This document shows, piece by piece, positions 17,104-26,015 of a DNA stretch of 64,000 bases; the stretch's first letter is position 1; the number at the start of each line of letters is the position of its first letter. A program made the position numbers and the translations under genes. The notes under the pieces were generated by a model. The model was not told the DNA's origin, did not search any database, and saw only the letters and a program-made list of their open reading frames with translations. The stretch is from Streptomyces sp. NRRL S-455 (lineage in GTDB: Bacteria > Actinomycetota > Actinomycetes > Streptomycetales > Streptomycetaceae): assembly GCF_000717875.1 (NCBI RefSeq), contig NZ_JOCT01000023.1:1-64000 (forward strand). The letters run 5' to 3'.

Positions 17104-20100
17104 ATGCGAGCACCGGTGCAGAAGTCGCGGCCTCGTCGCACAGGCAAGAAGACGGCCCCCGTTCAGGGCGCTGAGTCGACGCCCCCCACCGGCAAGGGCC
17201 GCCCCACCCATGTACGCAACCGGCTCATCGTCGCCGTGGCCGTGGTCGCCGCGGCCATCGCCGGTGCCGGTACCCCGTCGGTCCTCGCCGCCTCCGGGCA
17301 ACTCCACGACTCGCAGGAGCTCGTGACGCTCGCCGGGCAGACGCAGGACGCCCTCGCCCTCGCGCACTCCCTCGCCGACGAGCGCGACGACCTCACCTCC
17401 TACATCGCGGCCGGCCGACCCAAGTCCAAGGCACCCTCCGAGCAGCACAGCGCCCGCGTGGACCGGCAGGTGGAGGAACTGCGGGCGGACACCGACACGC
17501 CCGCCGCGCTCCGCTCGGACCTCGACGACATATCCGCCGTACGCCGAGCGGCGCTCACCGGCAAGAGCAGCGCCCTCGAAGCGCACCAGGCGTACTCCAC
17601 CACCATCACCGAACTCCACCGGCTCGCCGAACAGCTGGCCCAGCAGACGCCGCCCCGCGCCGGCTCCGGCAGCCACGCCCTCGCCGAACTGGACTCCGCC
17701 GTCCAGCAGGCCGCCGCCGCCCGGGGCCTGCTGCTCGCCGCCCTCAGCGTGCCGCGCGGCACCGACACGGCCATCGACCCCGTCACCGGCCTGCCGACCG
17801 AGACGTCCACCTCCTCGGACGCCGACGCCCGGCAGCGCGACGCCCTGAGCGCCGCCGCCCAGCAGGCCCGGCTGCGCTCCGACGCGGCCCTGGCCGACTT
17901 CCGCGCCACCGCCCCCGAGGCGGCCCGCACCTCGTTCGACAACACGGTCACCGGCACCGAGGTCAACTCCGCCGAGAAGTACCTCGCCACCCTGACCGAC
18001 CAGCCGAGCCTCTCCGGCGGCGAACTCTCCACCAGCACCAAGAAGCTGGACGCGGCCCTGTCCGCCCGCGTCGACGTGATGCGCGGCGTGGAGTCCGCCC
18101 TCTACGACCGCCGGACCAAGGACCTGGAGGCGCTGCGCGACGACGACGTCACCGCGCTGGAGATCCGCATCGCCGTCCTCGGCGCCCTCATGTTGCTCGC
18201 CGTCGGCGTCGCCACGGGCATGGCACGCAGCCTCACCCGCCCCCTGGCCGTGCTGCGCCTGGGCTCCAAGCGCCTGGCCGAGGCCGAGGACCCGGCGGCC
18301 GAGGAGCCGGTGAAGTTCACCGGCCGCAACGACGAGTTCGCCCAGGTCGTCCGCTCCGTCAACGCCCTGCACGCGCACGCCGCCGCCCTCACCGAGCGGA
18401 TCAGCACGCTGGAGGCCGACCGCAAGCACCTCGTCGGCCAGCGCCAGAAGATGGCCGACGCCCGCGAGGAACTGCGCGGCGAACTCGCCGAGTCCGCCGC
18501 CCAGCTGGAGCGGCTGCGCACCGCCATCGGCGGCACCTTCGTCAACCTCGCCCTGCGCACCCTCGGCCTGGTCGAGCGGCAACTGGCCGTCATCGAGAAC
18601 CTGGAGGAGCGCGAGCAGGACCCGGAGCGCCTCTCCACGCTCTTCAAGCTCGACCACTTCGCGACGGTCATGCGCCGGCACAGCGAGAACCTCCTGGTCC
18701 TCGCCGGCACCGAACACGTCCAGCACGCGGCCGGGCCCGTGCCGCTCGTGGACGTCGTCCGCGCCGCGGTCAGCGAGATCGAGCGGTACGAGCGGGTCCG
18801 GATCGCCGCGCTGCCGCCGCACGCGCACATCGCCGGGTTCGCCGCGGACGACCTCTCTCACCTGCTGGCCGAACTCATGGAGAACGCCACCTCGTTCTCC
18901 CCGCCCGACCTGCCCGTCGAGATCTCCGGCTGGCTGCTGGAGAACGGCGAGGTCATGCTCTCCGTCCAGGACGAGGGCATCGGTATGACCGCGGACCGGC
19001 TGGAGCGGCTGAACACCCGCCTCACCGGCTTCGACCCGGAGGCGCCGTACGACCAGGAGGGCGAGGACGGTCTCGGCCTCGGCCTCTACGTCGTGGCCCG
19101 CCTCGCCCACCGCCACGGCGTGCGGGTACAGCTGCGCGAGCAGAAGCAGGGCGGTGTCGCGGCGGTCGTCGTCCTGCCCCGCCCGCTGCTCGCGACGGCC
19201 CCGGCCGCGGCGGTCCCGGCGTCCGGCCCGCACTCGAGCACGACACACGGCTTCTCCCTCCCCGGCGCCGACGCCGAGGCCAACTCCAACGTCCTGTACG
19301 GCCGCGCCGGCAGTGGGGATCCGCTGGTCGCGCTCGCGGAGAAGGCGGTGCGGAGCGAGGAGACCGCGGGGGTGGCGGATCCGGCCGAGGCCGCGGGGAG
19401 TGCGGTGTCTACCGGGTCTGGTGTCTCCGCGGGGACTGTTGATTCCGCTGAGCTTGAAGAGTCTGCGGGGTCGAACAGGACGGCGGGGACTGCGGGCACC
19501 GGGTCTGCGGGGTCGACCGGGACTGCGGGGACTGCGGGGACCGAGTCTGCGGGGCCGAGCAGGGCCGCGCGGACTGCCTGGACCGAGTCTGCGGGGCCTG
19601 ATGAGTCCGCCGGGCTTGTTGAGGCTGGGGAAGACGGCAGGTCTGCTGGGCTCGTTGGGACCGGGGAGTCCTCGGGACCGGGCGAGACCACGGGGACGAC
19701 GCGGTCTGCTGGGTTCCCGGACCCCGGGGAGTACGCGGAGCCCCGGCAGGTCGCGGACGACGTGGAGGGCACGCAAGCCGTCGGGCATCCGGAACCGGCG
19801 GAAGACGCAGGACCGGTGGCCCCGGCGGAAGGGGAAACGCCGGCGGTCCAGGCAGGAACCGGACCGACCGCCCCGTCAGCGGAATCTCCGGCAGCCCCGC
19901 CGGAGACCCCCGCTGAGACCACGATGGAGCTGCTGCTCCCGCTGCAGCAGGCGGAATCGCCCGAGGTACCGCAGGGAACGGCGGACTTCGCGGCGCAGCG
20001 GGAACCCGGCGCGGGCCGACGGGACGAGACGGAGCCGGCGTGGCAGCCGAAGCCGCACCCGGCCCACGACGATCCCGCGGCCGCCGGCGGCGAGTCCGCC

Positions 20101-20472
20101 CCGCAGGGACCACCCGCATCCGACCACGAAAGCCGCACGCGCGGTGCGGAGGGGAACGGCACCGCCGAAGGCGAAGCCGAGGCGGAGGCTGACGTCGAAC
20201 ACGAGCGCGTCACCGACAAGGGCCTCCCCAAGCGCACCCCGAAGATCACCGCTCCGACCACCGAGCCCCGCCGACGCAGCGGATCCGTCGACGCCGAAGC
20301 CCTCCGCCGCCGCCTCGGCGGCTTCCGCCAGGGCGCCCAGGCCGGCTACCGCGAGGTGGAGGCGGAAATCGCCGAGAAGACGGCCTCGCACAAGCGGCCG
20401 GCCACCGGCACATCAGGACCAGCTGAATCCGAAGAAGCCACGGGGGGCACAGTCGAGGAGGCAAGCAGTTGA
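17104..20472 (+). CDS. cvnA: Conservon sensor-kinase-like protein CvnA with nitrate/nitrite-sensing domain
   Basis: The 1122-residue membrane protein has a short basic N-terminus, TM1 (about 41-59), an extracytoplasmic helical domain of the nitrate/nitrite-sensor type (to about 350), TM2 (about 353-375), a HAMP region and a kinase core. The usual HisKA box is replaced by the family's LDHFATVMRRHSENLLVL segment, followed by HATPase_c motifs LLAELMENATSF, VQDEGIGM and GLGLGLYVVARL. The last 420 residues are low-complexity and end in a conserved basic segment (RRRLGGFRQGAQAG). ATG 17104 has CAGGA too close; GTG 17116 is an alternative. It starts the four-gene cvn operon, the bacterial counterpart of a G-protein-coupled sensing complex. 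Confidence 0.93.
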   Translation: MRAPVQKSRPRRTGKKTAPVQGAESTPPTGKGRPTHVRNRLIVAVAVVAAAIAGAGTPSVLAASGQLHDSQELVTLAGQTQDALALAHSLADERDDLTSYIAAGRPKSKAPSEQHSARVDRQVEELRADTDTPAALRSDLDDISAVRRAALTGKSSALEAHQAYSTTITELHRLAEQLAQQTPPRAGSGSHALAELDSAVQQAAAARGLLLAALSVPRGTDTAIDPVTGLPTETSTSSDADARQRDALSAAAQQARLRSDAALADFRATAPEAARTSFDNTVTGTEVNSAEKYLATLTDQPSLSGGELSTSTKKLDAALSARVDVMRGVESALYDRRTKDLEALRDDDVTALEIRIAVLGALMLLAVGVATGMARSLTRPLAVLRLGSKRLAEAEDPAAEEPVKFTGRNDEFAQVVRSVNALHAHAAALTERISTLEADRKHLVGQRQKMADAREELRGELAESAAQLERLRTAIGGTFVNLALRTLGLVERQLAVIENLEEREQDPERLSTLFKLDHFATVMRRHSENLLVLAGTEHVQHAAGPVPLVDVVRAAVSEIERYERVRIAALPPHAHIAGFAADDLSHLLAELMENATSFSPPDLPVEISGWLLENGEVMLSVQDEGIGMTADRLERLNTRLTGFDPEAPYDQEGEDGLGLGLYVVARLAHRHGVRVQLREQKQGGVAAVVVLPRPLLATAPAAAVPASGPHSSTTHGFSLPGADAEANSNVLYGRAGSGDPLVALAEKAVRSEETAGVADPAEAAGSAVSTGSGVSAGTVDSAELEESAGSNRTAGTAGTGSAGSTGTAGTAGTESAGPSRAARTAWTESAGPDESAGLVEAGEDGRSAGLVGTGESSGPGETTGTTRSAGFPDPGEYAEPRQVADDVEGTQAVGHPEPAEDAGPVAPAEGETPAVQAGTGPTAPSAESPAAPPETPAETTMELLLPLQQAESPEVPQGTADFAAQREPGAGRRDETEPAWQPKPHPAHDDPAAAGGESAPQGPPASDHESRTRGAEGNGTAEGEAEAEADVEHERVTDKGLPKRTPKITAPTTEPRRRSGSVDAEALRRRLGGFRQGAQAGYREVEAEIAEKTASHKRPATGTSGPAESEEATGGTVEEASS
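19378..19760 (+). repeat. Compositionally odd tandem-like repeat inside cvnA tail
   Basis: In frame with cvnA, short units such as GGGACTGCGGGGAC and GAGTCTGCGGGGCC recur, encoding Ser/Thr-Ala-Gly strings. Codon use here (TCT, ACT, GGG) differs sharply from the flanking cvnA sequence, which uses TCC, ACC and GGC. This suggests expansion by slippage rather than selected sequence. The reading frame stays open. Confidence 0.7.
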
Positions 20473-21002
20473 CCGCGCCCAGTACCTTCGGACTGATCGG
20501 ACTGAGTAGTGAGGCCCGCAACCTGCACTGGCTGCTGACCAACCTCGTCGAGGAGGTACCCGGCATCCTCTCGGTCGCGGTCGTCTCCTCCGACGGACTG
20601 CTCCTACTTTCTTCCGACGCCCACCGCAACCAGCAGGCCCGGGAGGCCCTCCAGGCCCGCGGGCCCGGGCGGAGCGGACCGCGCGGCTCGGCCGCGGACC
20701 TGGCCACCATCGTCTCCGGCATCGGCAGCCTCACCATCGGCGCCGCCAAGCTGATGGACTTCGGCGGCGTCAGGCACACCATGGTCGCGATGGACGAGGG
20801 CAGCCTGTTCGTGATGTCCATCAGCGACGGCTCGCTGCTCGGCGTCCACGGCTCCGCGGACTGCGACATGAGCGTCGTGGCGTACCACATGGCCCTGTTC
20901 GTCGGCCGCGCCGGACACGTCCTGACGCCCGAACTCCGCAGCGAACTCCGTAAATCCCTGGAGGATTCCCAGAATCCCCAGACGACGGGGAGGGCCCGAT
21001 GA
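20469..21002 (+). CDS. cvnB: Roadblock/LC7-domain protein CvnB
   Basis: The 177-residue cytoplasmic protein is a Roadblock/LC7 domain (ARNLHWLLTNLVEEVPGILS; VVSSDGLLLLSSD; MSISDGSLLGVHGSADCDMS), a fold that modulates small GTPases. It starts with TTG 20469, overlapping the cvnA stop (TTGA), behind AGGAGG at 20456-20461. In conservons it forms part of a membrane complex with CvnA, CvnC and CvnD. An insertion around residues 55-70 (QARGPGRSGPRG) looks like a flexible loop. Confidence 0.93.
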   Translation: MTAPSTFGLIGLSSEARNLHWLLTNLVEEVPGILSVAVVSSDGLLLLSSDAHRNQQAREALQARGPGRSGPRGSAADLATIVSGIGSLTIGAAKLMDFGGVRHTMVAMDEGSLFVMSISDGSLLGVHGSADCDMSVVAYHMALFVGRAGHVLTPELRSELRKSLEDSQNPQTTGRAR

Positions 21003-21418
21003 GCAGTACGCCCAAACAGCATCTCCCGGTCCGCGGCGGTGACCGCAAACCCGCCCGGGTCCGCCCGTACTCGCTCACCGGCGGCCGTACCCGCTTCGGC
21101 CACGTCCTCCTGGTGGAGACGTTCGTGGCGAGCACGGCCGCGCTGGAGGCCCCGGAGGAGCGCCGGGAACTGACCAACGGTTCCCTCTCCCGCGTGATGC
21201 CGGAGCTCCAGGCCATCGTCGAGCTGTGCCGCCGGATGCGTACGGTGGCCGAGATCGCCGCGCTGCTGAAGATGCCGCTCGGCGTGGTCCGCGTGCTCCT
21301 CAGCGACCTCGCGGACCAGGGAAAGATCCGTGTGTACGGAACGGGCACCGGCCACGGCACGGGCCGCCCGGACCGGGCTCTGCTGGAAAGGGTGCTGAGT
21401 GGACTCCGTCGTCTCTGA
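20999..21418 (+). CDS. cvnC: DUF742 protein CvnC
   Basis: The 139-residue DUF742 protein contains RVRPYSLTGGRTR near the N-terminus and a winged-helix-like half with MRTVAEIAALLKMPLGVVRV and VLLSDLADQGKIRV. ATG 20999 overlaps the cvnB stop in an ATGA. DUF742 is the third member of conservon operons and is thought to be part of the GTPase-associated complex rather than a classical regulator. Confidence 0.92.
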   Translation: MSSTPKQHLPVRGGDRKPARVRPYSLTGGRTRFGHVLLVETFVASTAALEAPEERRELTNGSLSRVMPELQAIVELCRRMRTVAEIAALLKMPLGVVRVLLSDLADQGKIRVYGTGTGHGTGRPDRALLERVLSGLRRL

Positions 21419-22046
21419 AGCCGCTCACGGCGTCTCTGGTACATCCCCGTTCGTGCAGCCCGACGAGGGCATGCACGCCTGGGAAACGGACCGCACCCGC
21501 GCCCCCATCGCCACGAAGATCGTGGTGGCGGGCGGCTTCGGCGTGGGCAAGACCACGCTGGTCACCGCCGTCTCGGAGATCACGCCCCTGCAGACCGAGG
21601 CGCTGATGACCGAGGCGAGCGAGGCCACCGACGACCTCACCGCCACCCCGGGCAAGTCCACCACCACCGTGGCCATGGACTTCGGGCGCATCACGCTCGA
21701 CGACGACCTGGTGCTCTACCTGTTCGGCACGCCGGGCCAGCAGCGGTTCTGGTTCATGTGGGACGACATCGTGCGCGGTGCGATCGGCGCCGTCGTCCTG
21801 GCCGACACGCGCCGTCTGAAGGACTGCTTCCCGGTCCTGGACTACTTCGAGAGTTCGGGACTGCCGTACGTCGTCGCCGTGAACCACTTCGACGGCAGTG
21901 AGCGGTTCGAGCCGGAGGACGTGCGGGAGGCCCTGACCATCCCGCGACACATACCTGTCATGATCATGGACGCGCGTCGCCGGATCTCCGTGATCGAGAC
22001 CCTCCTGGCCCTCGTGGGCCACGCGCTCGACGAAACCCCCGAGTAG
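21399..22046 (+). CDS. cvnD: Small Ras-like GTPase CvnD
   Basis: The 215-residue protein has P-loop GGFGVGKTT (about residues 44-52), a switch-II motif GTPGQQRFWF and a G4 motif read as NHFD in place of NKxD. This is the conservon GTPase (MglA/ATP-GTP-binding family). GTG 21399 lies inside cvnC, overlapping its end by 20 bases, with GAAAGG upstream. It should cycle on GTP under control of the Roadblock partner. Confidence 0.92.
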   Translation: MDSVVSEAAHGVSGTSPFVQPDEGMHAWETDRTRAPIATKIVVAGGFGVGKTTLVTAVSEITPLQTEALMTEASEATDDLTATPGKSTTTVAMDFGRITLDDDLVLYLFGTPGQQRFWFMWDDIVRGAIGAVVLADTRRLKDCFPVLDYFESSGLPYVVAVNHFDGSERFEPEDVREALTIPRHIPVMIMDARRRISVIETLLALVGHALDETPE

Positions 22047-22059
22047 AGGACAACCCCGC

Positions 22060-23322
22060 ATGCGGAAGATACTCGTCGTCGGAGCCGGCCAGTCCGGACT
22101 CCAGATCGCTCTCGGCCTCCAGTCCCAGGGGTACGAGGTCACCCTGATGTCCAACCGGACGGCGGACGAGATCCGCACCGGCCGGGTCATGTCCACGCAG
22201 TGCATGTTCCACACCGCCCTGCAGCACGAGCGCGATCTCCAGCTGAACTTCTGGGAGTCCCAGGCCCCGAAGATCGAAGGGCTCGGCGTCTCGGTCGCCG
22301 CGCCCGGCTCCTGGGCCGAGGGCCCCGCGGCACGTGCGATCGACTGGCTGGGCCGGCTCGACGGGTACGCGCAGTCGGTCGACCAGCGGGTGAAGATGGC
22401 CGGCTGGATGGAGACGTTCGCCCAGCGCGGCGGACAGCTCGTCATCCACGGCGCGGCCGTCGGCGACCTCGACTACTTCTCCCGTACGTACGACCTGGTG
22501 CTCGTCGCCGCCGGCAAGGGCGAGCTGGTCCAGATGTTCGCCCGGGACCCGGAGCGCTCCCCGTACAGCGAGCCGCAGCGCGCGCTGGCCGTGTCGTACG
22601 TCCACGGCCTCGGCCCGCGCCCCGAGCACCCGGACACCGAAGGGGTCCGCTGCAACCTCGTGCCGGGTGTCGGCGAACTGTTCGTGATGCCCACCCTCAC
22701 CACCTCCGGCCGCGCCGACATCCTGTTCTGGGAGGGCATACCCGGCGGCCCGCTCGACGTCTTCAACGGCGTCAAGGACCCGGCGGAGCACCTCTCCCTG
22801 ACCCTGGAACTCATGGAGCGGTACGTCCCCTGGGAGTACGCGCGGGCCACCAAGGTCGAGCTGACCGACGCGGGCGGCACGCTGGCCGGCCGCTACGCCC
22901 CCACCGTCCGCACCCCCGTCGGCCGACTCCCCGGCGGCGGGCTCGTGCTGGGTGTGGCGGACGTCGTCGTGGCGAACGACCCGATCACCGGCCAGGGCTC
23001 CAACTCCGCGTCGAAGTGCGCGGCCGCCTACCTCTCCTCGATCGTCGAGCGCGGCGACAAGCCGTTCGACGAGGAGTGGATGCGGGCCACCTTCGACCGC
23101 TACTGGAACACCGCGCAGCACGTCACCAAGTGGACCAACGCGATGCTCGCGCCGCCGCCGGAGCACATCCTGAACCTCATCGGCGCCGCCGGTGAACTCC
23201 AGCCGGTCGCCGACCGCTTCGCCAACGGCTTCAACGACCCGGCCGACTTCGAGAACTTCTTCTACGAGCCGGAGAAGGCGCAGGCCTACCTGGTCGAGGT
23301 GTCCGGCGCGGGCGCCGCGTAG
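22060..23322 (+). CDS. FAD-dependent monooxygenase of the styrene/indole monooxygenase type
   Basis: The 420-residue protein begins with a Rossmann FAD motif (ILVVGAGQSGLQIALGLQ, residues 4-21). Its internal layout (VTLMSNRTADEIRTGRV; MSTQCMFHTAL; GVADVVVANDPITGQGSN) matches the StyA/IMO-like flavoprotein monooxygenases. It would need a separate flavin reductase, which is not nearby. It starts 13 bases after cvnD with GAGGA spacing and belongs to the conservon operon, where downstream P450s or oxidoreductases are common. Substrate unknown. Its 3' end overlaps the convergent NlpC/P60 gene by 37 bases. Confidence 0.85.
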   Translation: MRKILVVGAGQSGLQIALGLQSQGYEVTLMSNRTADEIRTGRVMSTQCMFHTALQHERDLQLNFWESQAPKIEGLGVSVAAPGSWAEGPAARAIDWLGRLDGYAQSVDQRVKMAGWMETFAQRGGQLVIHGAAVGDLDYFSRTYDLVLVAAGKGELVQMFARDPERSPYSEPQRALAVSYVHGLGPRPEHPDTEGVRCNLVPGVGELFVMPTLTTSGRADILFWEGIPGGPLDVFNGVKDPAEHLSLTLELMERYVPWEYARATKVELTDAGGTLAGRYAPTVRTPVGRLPGGGLVLGVADVVVANDPITGQGSNSASKCAAAYLSSIVERGDKPFDEEWMRATFDRYWNTAQHVTKWTNAMLAPPPEHILNLIGAAGELQPVADRFANGFNDPADFENFFYEPEKAQAYLVEVSGAGAA

Positions 23323-24464
23323 CCTCCTTCCGCGTCGTACCCCTCGTCCGACCCGTCCGTGGCGCCCTCGGGGAGCTCCGGTGGCTGGTACCGCCGCAGG
23401 GGCTTCCCGTCCGGGTCGGGGCGTACGGCGCCCAGGAGCGGGTTGGCCGCGATCGGTGACACCTTGACCCTCGCGCCCGGGCGGGGCGCCTGTACGACCA
23501 TGCCGTCGCCGAGGTACAGCGCCACGTGCGTGGCTTCCGGGAAGTACACGACCAGGTCTCCCGGGCGCAGCTCGGAGAGCGGGACGGGCTTCAGCCGCTT
23601 CCACTGCTCCTGGCTGGTCCGGGGGATGGGCGTCCCGGCCTCGGCCCACGCCTGCGAGGTCAGGCCTGAACAGTCGTACGACTTCGGGCCCTCGGCGCCC
23701 CACTCGTACGGCTTGCCGAGCTGCCGTACGGCGTAGCGCACGGCCCGGTCGCCCCCGGCCGAGGGTCTGCGCAGGCCGCTGAGCGCGCCTGACGCCATGA
23801 ACCTCTCCTGCGCTTTGCGGACACCGTTCCTCTCGAACTCGGCGAGGGTGGCGAGCTGGTCGCGGTTGAGGGAGGCGAGCAGCTCCTCGACTTCGCGAAG
23901 CCGCTCGTGGACCTCGTCCCGTTCCTTCTTCCGCCGCTCGGTGAGGGCGAGCTGCTCGTCGAGCGCCTTGCGGGCCTTGCGGGCCAGGTCGTGGGCCTTG
24001 CGCTCGCTGCCGGTCAGCCGGCCGACCGTTTCGGCCCGCTCCCGGGCCAGCCGGCCGATCACATGGCCCTGGTCGAGGGCGTGCTGCGGGTCGCGGGCCA
24101 GGAGCAGGCGCAGATACGGGGAGAGATCGGTGCTGCCCTGGTACTGCTGCCGGGCGAGCCGGCCGGCCGCTCCCCGGCTGTCGTGCAGGGAGAGCCGGGC
24201 GCGGGCGAGGGCGCGGTTCAGGCGGTCGGTCTCGGCCCGCTGCTTCTTCAGCGTCTCCTCGGTGGCGTTGTAGGCCTCGGTGGCCTTTTCCGCGCCCCGG
24301 TAGAGGTTCTGAAGGTCTGTCAGGAGAGCGGCCATGGAGGCGGTGCCCTGTCCGGGGCCGGGTCGTGGAACGGGAACGGCCGTGGCGGGTACGGGCGCGA
24401 GGGCGGCTCCGGTCGCCGTCGCCGTGAGGCAGACCAGAACGAGGCGTGCGAGCTTTCCTGACAT
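23286..24464 (-). CDS. Secreted NlpC/P60 peptidoglycan hydrolase
   Basis: The 392-residue protein starts with a signal peptide (MSGKLARLVLVCLTATATGA, Ala-rich cleavage region near 30). A long coiled coil follows (about 55-225; EETLKKQRAETDRLNRALAR, ERRKKERDEVHERLREVEEL). The C-terminal NlpC/P60 domain has the catalytic Cys in KSYDCSGLTSQAWAEAG and His in THVALYLGDG. It should cleave the gamma-D-Glu-mDAP type cell-wall peptide, with the coiled coil as regulator, like RipA-type actinobacterial hydrolases. ATG 24464 has GGAGG at ideal spacing. It converges on and overlaps the FAD monooxygenase by 37 bases. Confidence 0.92.
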   Translation of the reverse strand: MSGKLARLVLVCLTATATGAALAPVPATAVPVPRPGPGQGTASMAALLTDLQNLYRGAEKATEAYNATEETLKKQRAETDRLNRALARARLSLHDSRGAAGRLARQQYQGSTDLSPYLRLLLARDPQHALDQGHVIGRLARERAETVGRLTGSERKAHDLARKARKALDEQLALTERRKKERDEVHERLREVEELLASLNRDQLATLAEFERNGVRKAQERFMASGALSGLRRPSAGGDRAVRYAVRQLGKPYEWGAEGPKSYDCSGLTSQAWAEAGTPIPRTSQEQWKRLKPVPLSELRPGDLVVYFPEATHVALYLGDGMVVQAPRPGARVKVSPIAANPLLGAVRPDPDGKPLRRYQPPELPEGATDGSDEGYDAEGGYAAPAPDTSTR

Positions 24465-24569
24465 GCCGTCACCTCCGATGCAGGGTGGCCCTTTGCCACC
24501 GGACATCGTGAGGATCGGGGGTGTGCGGGTGGTGTGCGCGCCAACTGTGCTCGATTCGGCGCAACGGGG

Positions 24570-24911
24570 TCACTCGTCGGCGTCGTCCGGCTTGCGTGGC
24601 GGCGTGGCGTCTGGATCGCCGGGCGGCGTGGTGTCCGGTTTCGACCAAGGCCAGTTGAGCCGCCGGGTCGGGGCTCCCTCGGGGTCGTACTCGTACTTCC
24701 ACCGGTGGGTCAGCCCGACTGTGCCGTGTCCGCGGGGTACGCGGCGGTAGACGAGCACGGTGGGCGGGCCGCCTTCGGGGTCCGGGACGGGGATGCGGTA
24801 CGTCTTGGGCGGGTGGCCGGTGATGCCGAGCAGGACGGGCAGGACCCTGCCGTCCATGGGGCCGCCCTCGAAGGGGATGTCTTCGCTCTTCACCGGAACA
24901 GTGTCAGACAT
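24570..24911 (-). CDS. Conserved hypothetical protein
   Basis: I do not recognise this 113-residue protein. It begins MSDTVPVKSEDIPFEGGPMD, has a central segment TVLVYRRVPRGHGTVGLTHR and a proline/aspartate-rich, probably unstructured C-terminus (DTTPPGDPDATPP). No membrane segment or signal is visible. Its ATG (24911) lies eight bases inside the TetR 3' end, so the genes are translationally coupled. Confidence 0.7.
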   Translation of the reverse strand: MSDTVPVKSEDIPFEGGPMDGRVLPVLLGITGHPPKTYRIPVPDPEGGPPTVLVYRRVPRGHGTVGLTHRWKYEYDPEGAPTRRLNWPWSKPDTTPPGDPDATPPRKPDDADE

Positions 24912-25557
24912 CCCCGGCGAGCGCCTGGACCAGGGCGTCGGTCCGTGGGTCGCGGCGGGCGGTCACGGTCAGCATGGCCACGAACTGCTCGACGAGCCAG
25001 TCGCGCAGTTCCTCGGCCGGAGGCTGTTTGTCCTCGTCGAGCCAGATGAGTGACGAGGCCTCGACGGCGGTGATCCACATCCGGACGGTCATGCGCAGAC
25101 GGGGGCCCGGATCGGTGACCTCGAGGTGCCGGAAGATGTGCTCGGCGGCGGCGCGGCGCACGCCGTCGACGATGGCGGTGGTGCGGGATGTCTCGACGAC
25201 GCTGCCGCCCTGGAGGAGGGCGCTGAAGCCGGCGTCGTGCTGGTCGACGAAGGTGAGGTAGCGGTCGAGGGCCCGGGACAGGCGGGGGAGCATGGGACCC
25301 TCGAGGGGTTCGTCGAAGCAGTGCCGCAACTCGTCGGCGGCGGACCTGAGGGCGGCCTCGTACAGCTGCTGCTTGCCGCCGGGGAAGTACCGGTACACCA
25401 GTGGGCGCGACACCCCGGCCGCCTCCGCCACGTCGTCCAGGGACACGTCCTCCGGAGCGCGGTGGGCGAAGAGGTTCAGCGCGGAGGTGAGGAGCTGACT
25501 GCGGCGTTCCTCGACGCTGAGTCGCCGGTAGGCGGGGGTGGGGGCGGCTGGGGTCAT
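24904..25557 (-). CDS. TetR-family transcriptional regulator
   Basis: The 217-residue protein has an N-terminal TetR HTH (SQLLTSALNLFAHRAPEDVS; VAEAAGVSRPLVYRYF) followed by an all-helical ligand domain. ATG 25557 (MTPAAPTPAYRRLS) is where TetR sequence starts; the long in-frame upstream extension to 26268 runs through the dispersed repeat. No clear ribosome site. Downstream it is coupled to the small hypothetical gene. The divergent target candidates are the diiron oxygenase genes to its right, but no operator could be identified. Confidence 0.9.
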   Translation of the reverse strand: MTPAAPTPAYRRLSVEERRSQLLTSALNLFAHRAPEDVSLDDVAEAAGVSRPLVYRYFPGGKQQLYEAALRSAADELRHCFDEPLEGPMLPRLSRALDRYLTFVDQHDAGFSALLQGGSVVETSRTTAIVDGVRRAAAEHIFRHLEVTDPGPRLRMTVRMWITAVEASSLIWLDEDKQPPAEELRDWLVEQFVAMLTVTARRDPRTDALVQALAGDV

Positions 25558-26015
25558 GACCCGCAGCGTAACCGGTGCCTGCGGGTGTGGGGCGGGTGCC
25601 GGGTGTGCCTGCGGCTTCGGTGAGGGTGCGCGTGGCGCCAGCGGTTTCGTGGTGGGTCGGGGCCGCGCCGGGGGGTGTCCGTCCTCGGAACGGCGCGATG
25701 GGGTCGGAGACCGATTGACTGTCCGTTGACGCGCCAACCAGCTGCGGCCAGCTGCGGGCGGACACCCCCCGACACGTCCCCTTGCGTGGTACGGCGGCCG
25801 CCGCTGCGGGCAGTCGTGCCGCTGGGGCGGCACGGGTGGGCGTGGGGGTCCCCCCTGTTCGAGCGAAGCCGAGAACTTGGGGGAGGCGTTCGAGCGAAGC
25901 CGAGAACTTGGGGGAGGCACCCCGCCGCGCCGGGCTGCGCAACCCCCCGACCTCAGCACCGACGAAGCGCACCTGGAAGCCAACAGCACAGAGCACCGGC
26001 CAAAGCGACGCAGTC
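25558..26015. other. 458-bp intergenic interval containing repeat copy 2
   Basis: Besides the dispersed repeat at 25825-25960, the interval has no convincing gene. Open frames here have Pro/Arg-rich translations. The last 50 bases precede the diiron oxygenase stop. Confidence 0.6.
25825..25960. repeat. Dispersed intergenic hairpin repeat, copy 2 with internal duplication
   Basis: This copy matches the window-start repeat and contains a tandem duplication of a 31-bp unit (25857-25887 and 25888-25918) that begins GTTCGAGCGAAGCCGAGAAC and ends GGGGGAGGC. The two units are identical. Copy 1 has the unit once (33-63). The outer GC blocks can pair to form a stem around the duplicated core. Confidence 0.85.

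Noticed and set aside
17098..19788. An 896-codon minus-strand frame across cvnA
   Set aside because: Shadow of cvnA; its repeats mirror the cvnA tail.
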